From NCBI GenBank assembly GCA_027307295.1, contig DAHUXF010000230.1:1-5130 (forward strand): a stretch of 5,130 bases of DNA. The letters are read 5' to 3'. Each line of letters starts with the position of its first letter. Position 1 is the first letter of the stretch. A program made the position numbers and the translations under genes. This DNA is from Acidobacteriaceae bacterium. Its GTDB lineage: Bacteria > Acidobacteriota > Terriglobia > Terriglobales > Acidobacteriaceae. Below are positions 1 through 3,798 of this stretch, in pieces. The notes under the pieces are model-generated. The model made no database searches and had not been told where the DNA came from. It was given only the letters and a program-made list of their open reading frames with translations.

Positions 1-715
1 TTCCAGTCAAATGCTCAATGCTCTTCTGGCCGCTGTCAGAGGCTTCAGACGCGCGAATGGCATCAGGAACGTGTCCCACCAGCATAAGGCCCTGTTTTTT
101 GGCCTCCTCCACCACAGCAAAATACGGATCGCGAGGAATAAAGGATTGCACCTTAATGAAGTCCACTCCCTGGGCCTTTAGAGCATCAACCGCTGCACTC
201 CCTTCCTCCGGCGTGGCGATAGAGACTGAGCTGGGAAAGCGCGATTTAGGGCCATCAAGCATGGGACCAGCAATCTCCATACGCGGACCAATAACAGTTC
301 CCGCAGAGATTTCAGAACGCCAGCGCAGCAACGTGGCTAGCTCGCCGCCCATGTCGCGAACGCCGGTAATCCCATTGGCCACAAAGAGCGGCAGAGAGAC
401 TTCCCTGCCTCCCGGTATCCAATCTCCAAAGTTGGTGTGGACATGCATGTCCCAAAGACCGGGAATAAGAAATTTTCCACGCGCATCCAGGCGCTTCGCA
501 TTCTCGGCAAGCTTCATCCTGCTGGCCTTCCCGATGCCGGTAATGCGGTCGCCTTCGATAACCACCGTCATATCACGCTCTACGGGAGCGCCGGTGGCGT
601 CGATGATATTAACGTGCGTAATGGCCAGCGATTCATGGCTGGCGGCAGGTTGGGCGTGCGCCAACGCTGCCGGGAAGAGCATGCAGCAGATGATGAGGAT
701 GGCAATGTCTTTCAT
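1..715 (-). CDS. Exported metal-dependent amidohydrolase, C-terminus beyond the window (partial)
   Basis: This is the N-terminal 238 residues of an amidohydrolase-superfamily enzyme; the frame is open to the left edge, so the C-terminal part with the last catalytic Asp is not visible. Residues 1-21 form a signal peptide (hydrophobic stretch about 4-18, likely cleavage after AHA21), so the enzyme should act in the periplasm or outside. Residues 33-80 are the N-terminal part of the composite beta-sandwich. The first metal-binding motif is DMHVH (H91, H93), following a 'LIPGLWD' strand. K188 in 'DFIKV' is in the usual position of the bridging lysine, H215 in 'GHVP' is the third metal His and H235 in 'SIEHLTG' the fourth. 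This set matches the COG1228-type amidohydrolases (imidazolonepropionase/Xaa-Pro dipeptidase relatives), whose substrates vary, so I give no substrate. The start at 715 is supported by GGAG five bases upstream and by the signal peptide beginning there. It follows the small-gene cluster by 98 bases on the same strand and could be co-transcribed or have its own promoter; I see no good promoter in the gap. Confidence 0.93.
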   Translation of the reverse strand, partial: MKDIAILIICCMLFPAALAHAQPAASHESLAITHVNIIDATGAPVERDMTVVIEGDRITGIGKASRMKLAENAKRLDARGKFLIPGLWDMHVHTNFGDWIPGGREVSLPLFVANGITGVRDMGGELATLLRWRSEISAGTVIGPRMEIAGPMLDGPKSRFPSSVSIATPEEGSAAVDALKAQGVDFIKVQSFIPRDPYFAVVEEAKKQGLMLVGHVPDAIRASEASDSGQKSIEHLTG

Positions 716-720
716 AGGAA

Positions 721-724
721 CTCC
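721..724 (-). promoter_or_regulatory. Ribosome binding site of the left amidohydrolase
   Basis: On the minus strand the sequence reads CTGGAGTTCCT immediately before the ATG at 715. GGAG is five bases from the start codon, which is normal Shine-Dalgarno spacing and fixes the start. Confidence 0.6.
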
Positions 725-813
725 AGGTATGAAAACTCCGCGATTCGGTGTATCAGGTTTTCGCATGCAGTAGCAAGCAGAAAAATGGCAATAATACTTG
801 GCAAAATGAAAAT

Positions 814-1059
814 CTAGGCCGATATTCCTTTTGAAGTAACCGTGGCCTTCTTGCGCACTCTCAGAATATCGCCGAGCCGTCGTAGATCAACGCGAGGAGC
901 GTTTCCAAAATCCTGATCGAATTCCAGCGTTACAGAGACAATGAACTGTTGCCCGTCTGCTAAAAAAGAGAACTGAAGATTTATCTCGTCATAGTTGATT
1001 TCTGGTGAATTAAACTGCTCGATAAGTGCGGCTTTTACCGCATCTACTCCCGCACTCAT
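814..1059 (-). CDS. Small protein of unknown function (81 aa), third gene of the small-gene cluster
   Basis: I do not recognise this protein. It has no signal peptide or membrane segment, so it is probably cytoplasmic. An N-terminal stretch (about residues 4-17) could be a helix. Residues 25-47 look like two beta strands joined by a 'LADGQQ' turn (INLQFSF, then FIVSVTLEF), and the C-terminal part (56-77) is basic with several Arg and Lys. The start at 1059 is supported by GAAGGA a few bases upstream. That ribosome binding site overlaps the TGA of the preceding gene, and only eight bases separate stop and start, so translation is probably coupled. It is the last gene of the cluster; the next gene on this strand (the amidohydrolase) starts 98 bases further on. 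The long open frame on the opposite strand across its start is less convincing, because the packing of three coupled starts supports the minus strand. Confidence 0.68.
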   Translation of the reverse strand: MSAGVDAVKAALIEQFNSPEINYDEINLQFSFLADGQQFIVSVTLEFDQDFGNAPRVDLRRLGDILRVRKKATVTSKGISA

Positions 1060-1067
1060 AATGTCCT

Positions 1068-1229
1068 TCAGCCTCGCTTCTGTTCCTTTTTTCGTTCCTT
1101 CTTGCGCTTCTCCCGTGATTCCTTCTTCAGGAGATCATCTTTGGAGACAGTCAATATCTGACGGACTGCGTTGTCAAAATGCTCAAATTCATTCTTGCCG
1201 GGAACGTTGGGAGCTGGCCTTGGCTTCAT
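1068..1229 (-). CDS. Very small basic-tailed protein of unknown function (53 aa), second gene of the cluster
   Basis: This is a 53-residue protein with a proline-rich start (MKPRPAPNVPG), a short helical core at residues 13-34 (FEHFDNAVRQILTVSKDDLL) and a highly charged tail. In residues 35-52, 12 of 18 positions are Lys or Arg, with Glu interspersed, as in a single charged helix. From memory, many bacterial hypothetical proteins of 60-80 residues share a 'FxxFDxxvrkIlxVsKxEl...' core with a charged tail; no function is established that I can name. I place the start at ATG 1229, not at the TTG at 1262 that would give 64 residues. ATG 1229 overlaps the stop of the upstream gene as ATGA, the typical translational-coupling junction, while the TTG form would overlap it by 37 bases with no clear binding site. 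The tail could bind RNA, DNA or a protein partner, but that is a guess. Confidence 0.68.
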   Translation of the reverse strand: MKPRPAPNVPGKNEFEHFDNAVRQILTVSKDDLLKKESREKRKKERKKEQKRG

Positions 1230-1489
1230 ATTTGGCCTAATGGCAAAAGCGAATGCCCGCAAATTATTGATTCGAACCCGGCGTTTACTTTCCCCCTTGC
1301 ATCTCCCAAGGCATACTCAATTGCTGACTCTGCCGTTGCGAAATATTCTGTTGTCGGGAACACTGTGTCGACCTCGGAATCACCAACAGCTCGAACAATC
1401 GAAATTTCCGCTCGCCACTGCCGATTGTGCGGATAGAAGTTGGCGAGTGCAGTCAAAATGCATCCTTTGTAGTGCAGTGATTGCTTCAT
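1226..1489 (-). CDS. Small protein of unknown function (87 aa), first gene of the cluster
   Basis: I do not recognise this protein with certainty. It has no signal peptide or transmembrane segment. Its pattern is a short N-terminal strand 'HYKGCIL' (6-12), a strand after a Trp at 25 ('QWRAEISIV', 24-32), an acidic turn (36-41), then 'EYFATAESAIEYALGDARGKVNAG' split over 48-71, which looks like a helix. This strand-strand-helix arrangement resembles small bacterial proteins with a 'YKGY...W...F.T.EEA...A...G..WID' pattern, a comparison made from memory. ATG 1489 is the only reasonable start, because an in-frame TAG lies three bases upstream of it. AGGGA sits directly against the ATG, too close for a working binding site, whereas a TATACT box lies exactly six bases before the ATG, so the message may be leaderless. 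The gene ends at 1226 with TGA overlapping the next gene's ATG. It is divergent from the complete amidohydrolase, with 166 bases between them. Confidence 0.68.
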   Translation of the reverse strand: MKQSLHYKGCILTALANFYPHNRQWRAEISIVRAVGDSEVDTVFPTTEYFATAESAIEYALGDARGKVNAGFESIICGHSLLPLGQI

Positions 1490-1495
1490 TCCCTA

Positions 1496-1501
1496 AGTAT
1501 A
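1496..1501 (-). promoter_or_regulatory. Candidate -10 box of a leaderless promoter for the small-gene cluster
   Basis: The minus strand reads TATACT, then TAGGGA, then ATG. TATACT matches five of six bases of the consensus TATAAT and fits the TANNNT pattern. A six-base discriminator puts the expected transcription start on the A of the ATG at 1489. No good -35 box is present: the hexamer with a 17-base spacer is GCCAAA, and a nice TTGACT at 1532-1537 is too far away with a 30-base spacer. This is therefore an inference from the -10 box and its exact spacing only. Confidence 0.4.
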
Positions 1502-1519
1502 CCCCGGCCAGACAAATCT

Positions 1520-1543
1520 TTGGCTTGTCTTAGTCAAGGCCAA
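1520..1543. repeat. Imperfect inverted repeat in the divergent intergenic region
   Basis: The arms TTGGCTTG (1520-1527) and CAAGGCCAA (1535-1543) are complementary except for one extra base, around a seven-base loop. A second short inverted pair, AGACAA (1510-1515) and TTGTCT (1525-1530), overlaps it. The site lies between two divergent genes upstream of the TATACT box, where an operator could be expected, but short repeats like this also occur by chance. No T-run follows, so it does not look like a terminator. The rest of the 1490-1655 interval shows only a lone TAAAAT at 1584-1589 without a matching -35, as a weak promoter hint for the plus-strand gene. Confidence 0.2.
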
Positions 1544-1646
1544 CGAAAAGACTTGTCCCAAATGAAAAGCAGCTTTGCTCAGGTAAAATGTGTCCGCGCA
1601 TGCGGGAAGGTCCCCGCGCGCACTTCAAGGATGTCCGTCATTTTAT

Positions 1647-1651
1647 GGAGG
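1647..1651 (+). promoter_or_regulatory. Ribosome binding site that decides the start of the complete amidohydrolase
   Basis: GGAGG lies four bases before ATG 1656. It supports this start over the GTG at 1590, which would add 22 residues (rich in Arg, Pro and Gly) in front of an otherwise perfect signal peptide and has no comparable binding site. Confidence 0.7.
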
Positions 1652-1655
1652 ATGC

Positions 1656-2933
1656 ATGCTGAAAAGGCTTGTGGCCTTGCTCATCGTAATTACTGCAACC
1701 TGGCTGAATGCCCAGAACGCCATTGTCCCAAACCTCATCGCAATCCGCGCTGGTGGGATTGTTGATCCCGCAAAAGGTTCCGTCGCAAAGAACCAGGTGA
1801 TCCTGGTTGAGAACGGTAAGATCAAAGCGATCGGCGCAGATATTGCAATACCCAGTGGGGCCGCCACCATCGACCTCTCCCATGAGTGGGTAACTCCCGG
1901 CTTGATGGACGCCCACGTGCATCTTACTCTGACGGAAATCATCGGAGGCTCCGCGCCGTTTGAATCCTTCTACCTCAAAGAAAGCTCCACTTACCGCGGG
2001 CTGCGCGGACTGCGGAATGCGCAAGACCTTTTACGTGCCGGTTTTACCACCGTCCGCGAAGTTGGCAACGATGCCAACTATGCAACAGAAGATATTCGCC
2101 GGGCCATCCAGGCGGGCATGTTTGACGGCCCCACAATTCTTACAGCCGGTAAGATCATTGCTCCGTTCGGCGGCCAGTCCACCGCAATCCCTCCGGAACA
2201 AGGCCCGTTCTGGCGATACGAATACATTGACGCGGATACGCCAGATGAAGTCCGCAAAGCCGTGCGCCAGAACATCTACTATGGGGTCGATGTTATCAAA
2301 CTGGTCGCGGACAACAGCCCTTATCATTATTCTCTTGAGGAAATAAAGGCCGCGGTCGATGAAGCCCACCATGCCGGGCGCGCGGTGGCTGTGCATGTTT
2401 ACGGAGGCGAAGCCGCGCAAAATGTGATCGATGGAGGTGTTGATTCCGTTGAGCATGGCTTCTTTCTCACCGATGAACAGCTGCAAAAGATGAAGGAAAA
2501 AGGCATCTTCCTGGTAGGCACCGACTTCCCCAGGTCTCAACTCGATATTGTTGGAACTTCAGGCGGCATCTTTCCGCCGCCAGACGTCCTTGCGCCAAAA
2601 ATCGTTGACCGCTTGCGGCGGGCCTATCGCATCGGCGTCAAAATGGCATTCGGCACTGATACAACAATCGAAGTGCCGGATAAGACGCGGGCAGACCTGA
2701 TGTTTGACTATCTTGGGGTATGGCGTGAAGCGGGAATACCGGCCCCGGAGATTTTAAAGTGCATGACGACGAACGCTGCGGAGCTTCTGCGGATCGGCCA
2801 GCAACGTGGAACGCTTGCTCCTGGCATGGCCGCCGACATCATTGCTATGCCGTCCAACCCGATGGACGATATTTCCTCGCTGCGAAAGATAAATTTCGTG
2901 ATGAAGGATGGCAAGATCATACGGCGGCCTTAA
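1656..2933 (+). CDS. Exported imidazolonepropionase/prolidase-like amidohydrolase, complete
   Basis: This is a complete 425-residue amidohydrolase-superfamily enzyme, a normal length for the COG1228 group, which hydrolyses C-N bonds (cyclic amides, Xaa-Pro or acyl-amino-acid dipeptides). The exact substrate cannot be read from the sequence. Residues 1-19 are a signal peptide (MLKR, then a hydrophobic stretch, likely cleavage after LNA19), so it should be periplasmic or secreted. Residues 27-83 form the first half of the beta-sandwich. The TIM-barrel metal site is intact: H87 and H89 in 'GLMDAHVH', K215 in 'DVIKLVA' as the bridging, probably carboxylated lysine, H247 in 'AVHVYG', H267 in 'SVEHGFF' and the catalytic D335 in 'FGTDTT'. 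The C-terminus has the classic 'TTNAAELLRIGQQRGTL' and 'PGMAADIIAM' segments (371-398) that close the sandwich. No key residue is missing. It is divergent from the small-gene cluster and stands alone on its strand, ending 136 bases before a convergent gene. It belongs to the same superfamily as the partial enzyme at the left edge but is clearly not a recent duplicate of it. Confidence 0.95.
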   Translation: MLKRLVALLIVITATWLNAQNAIVPNLIAIRAGGIVDPAKGSVAKNQVILVENGKIKAIGADIAIPSGAATIDLSHEWVTPGLMDAHVHLTLTEIIGGSAPFESFYLKESSTYRGLRGLRNAQDLLRAGFTTVREVGNDANYATEDIRRAIQAGMFDGPTILTAGKIIAPFGGQSTAIPPEQGPFWRYEYIDADTPDEVRKAVRQNIYYGVDVIKLVADNSPYHYSLEEIKAAVDEAHHAGRAVAVHVYGGEAAQNVIDGGVDSVEHGFFLTDEQLQKMKEKGIFLVGTDFPRSQLDIVGTSGGIFPPPDVLAPKIVDRLRRAYRIGVKMAFGTDTTIEVPDKTRADLMFDYLGVWREAGIPAPEILKCMTTNAAELLRIGQQRGTLAPGMAADIIAMPSNPMDDISSLRKINFVMKDGKIIRRP

Positions 2934-2991
2934 ACGCCATCTTGTCGCCAGCGAATATCCAGCCCTTAATAATTTTCAGGGATGTCAAACG

Positions 2992-3036
2992 AAAGCAGCG
3001 TTGCCGGATTGCAAATAAGCATGGCAACGCTGTTTT
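2992..3036. terminator. Strong hairpin terminator between convergent genes, probably bidirectional
   Basis: The arms CAGCGTTGCC (2996-3005) and GGCAACGCTG (3023-3032) are perfectly complementary over ten base pairs. The stem extends outward through a G-U pair and three A-T pairs (AAAG against TTTT). The 17-base loop contains a second small stem, TGC (3010-3012) with GCA (3019-3021). TTTTGGTTT follows on the plus strand, as expected for an intrinsic terminator of the amidohydrolase gene ending at 2933. In the other direction the stem is followed by CTTTCGTTT, a weaker T-tract, so it may also stop the minus-strand unit ending at 3070. Confidence 0.8.
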
Positions 3037-3069
3037 GGTTTCAGGATGGGCTGGATAGATTCGTTCCGC

Positions 3070-3780
3070 TCAATACCAGCCAGTCCCGTTTGGATTCAGG
3101 GCCGTTTCCGCAAATGCCCTGGCCGCCGCAGCGCTATGACGGTCCGCGCTATCGTGGAATGGCACTACAACGTAGCGGATTTCGCCGGCTTCCAGATGAA
3201 CAAAGTTGTGATAAGCAACATAATCAACGCCGGCCTTGTTAGCGCCAAGAGATGAGTTGATGCCTGGAGCCAGATAGATAACATAAATGGTGCTGGCGGA
3301 TGGCGCAGGAATCGCCTTGCTTGCCAGCATGTCTGACAATTTCCGCTGAATGGTCAGGTCGTTCACCGGGGCGTTTGTAAGATCGGTGAAGTCCTCTACG
3401 CTTGGGGCAGCGGCAATCGTGCGGACATTGTTCTTCTGTAAGTCCGCCAGATGTTCAGCCTGCGTGGCGCTGAGGTCCAGAAGCGCAGTCTGGCGCATAC
3501 GCACGGAGCGGTCACCCCACGCGCTTCCCAGAAAAATGCTCACCTGCTGCGCTGATTTCATGACCTCGCCACCGTGAAAAGCCATCACAGCGGCAGACAA
3601 ATCCGGAGGAACGATCTGTGCCTTGCCTCCATCATCGTCAAAGACAAGATTCGGTTCTGCCGGACGATCCATGGATGCAATGGCTTTCGCCGGGGATGCA
3701 GCGGCTTTTGCCGGAGAATTGGCCTGGGCAAACATTGCCGGCGCAAGCAGCAACAAAATAGAAAGCGCGAGTCGATTCAT
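3070..3780 (-). CDS. Secreted protein of unknown function (236 aa), second gene of the right-hand unit
   Basis: Residues 1-20 are a signal peptide with a leucine-rich core (cleavage about FAQA20). A linker follows with SPAKA repeated twice (22-26 and 29-33), then a folded region from about residue 55. Features are 'HGGEVM' (69-74), 'VSIFLGSAWG' (80-89), 'TIYVIYLAPG' (164-173), 'YVAYHNF' (187-193), 'IRYVVVPF' (201-208) and the end 'AFAETALNPNGTGWY'. From memory, this order resembles secreted bacterial proteins related to plant EXORDIUM, in which 'GG.VM...', 'Y.V....G', 'YH' and a terminal 'SHE..EA.TDP...GW' follow each other. In this alignment the His-Glu pair is replaced and the protein ends directly after GWY. 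The function is unknown. Two starts are possible: ATG 3789 has GGAGG only one base away, which is too close, while ATG 3780 has it ten bases away; I prefer 3780. It follows the large secreted protein by 16 bases and is surely co-transcribed with it. Confidence 0.82.
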   Translation of the reverse strand: MNRLALSILLLLAPAMFAQANSPAKAAASPAKAIASMDRPAEPNLVFDDDGGKAQIVPPDLSAAVMAFHGGEVMKSAQQVSIFLGSAWGDRSVRMRQTALLDLSATQAEHLADLQKNNVRTIAAAPSVEDFTDLTNAPVNDLTIQRKLSDMLASKAIPAPSASTIYVIYLAPGINSSLGANKAGVDYVAYHNFVHLEAGEIRYVVVPFHDSADRHSAAAARAFAETALNPNGTGWY

Positions 3781-3790
3781 TTTCTTCATT

Positions 3791-3798
3791 CCTCCCCT
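3791..3798 (-). promoter_or_regulatory. Ribosome binding site overlapping the upstream stop codon
   Basis: The minus strand reads TAGGGGAGGAATG. The strong GGGGAGG follows and partly overlaps the TAG (3799-3797) that ends the large upstream gene, so the two genes are probably translationally coupled. Its distance to the two candidate ATGs (one base to 3789, ten bases to 3780) is the reason for preferring the second. Confidence 0.55.

Noticed and set aside
18..773. A 251-residue open frame on the plus strand
   Set aside because: It lies opposite the partial amidohydrolase, whose minus-strand translation has a signal peptide and all expected metal motifs. The plus-strand product is a Ser/Arg/Pro-rich shadow with no motif.
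716..813. Possible promoter in the gap before the left amidohydrolase (minus strand TTGCTA, 16 bases, GATACA)
   Set aside because: The -10 matches only three of six consensus positions, so it is not better than chance in 98 bases.
1171..1533. Plus-strand frames of 120 and 85 residues across the small-gene cluster
   Set aside because: They have no binding-site or overlap logic and read as low-complexity Arg/Ser/Leu sequence, whereas the minus-strand frames are joined by an ATGA overlap and plausible starts.
1584..1589. TAAAAT as the -10 box of the complete amidohydrolase gene
   Set aside because: No acceptable -35 hexamer is found at 16-18 bases; TTGTCC at 1553 is 25 bases away. Left as a weak hint only.
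1590..1655. A 22-residue N-terminal extension of the complete amidohydrolase from GTG 1590
   Set aside because: ATG 1656 has GGAGG four bases upstream and starts a proper signal peptide; the extension would bury it.
1638..2540. Minus-strand frames of 128 and 169 residues
   Set aside because: They are antisense to the complete amidohydrolase, whose catalytic residues are all present; they are by-products of its codon use.
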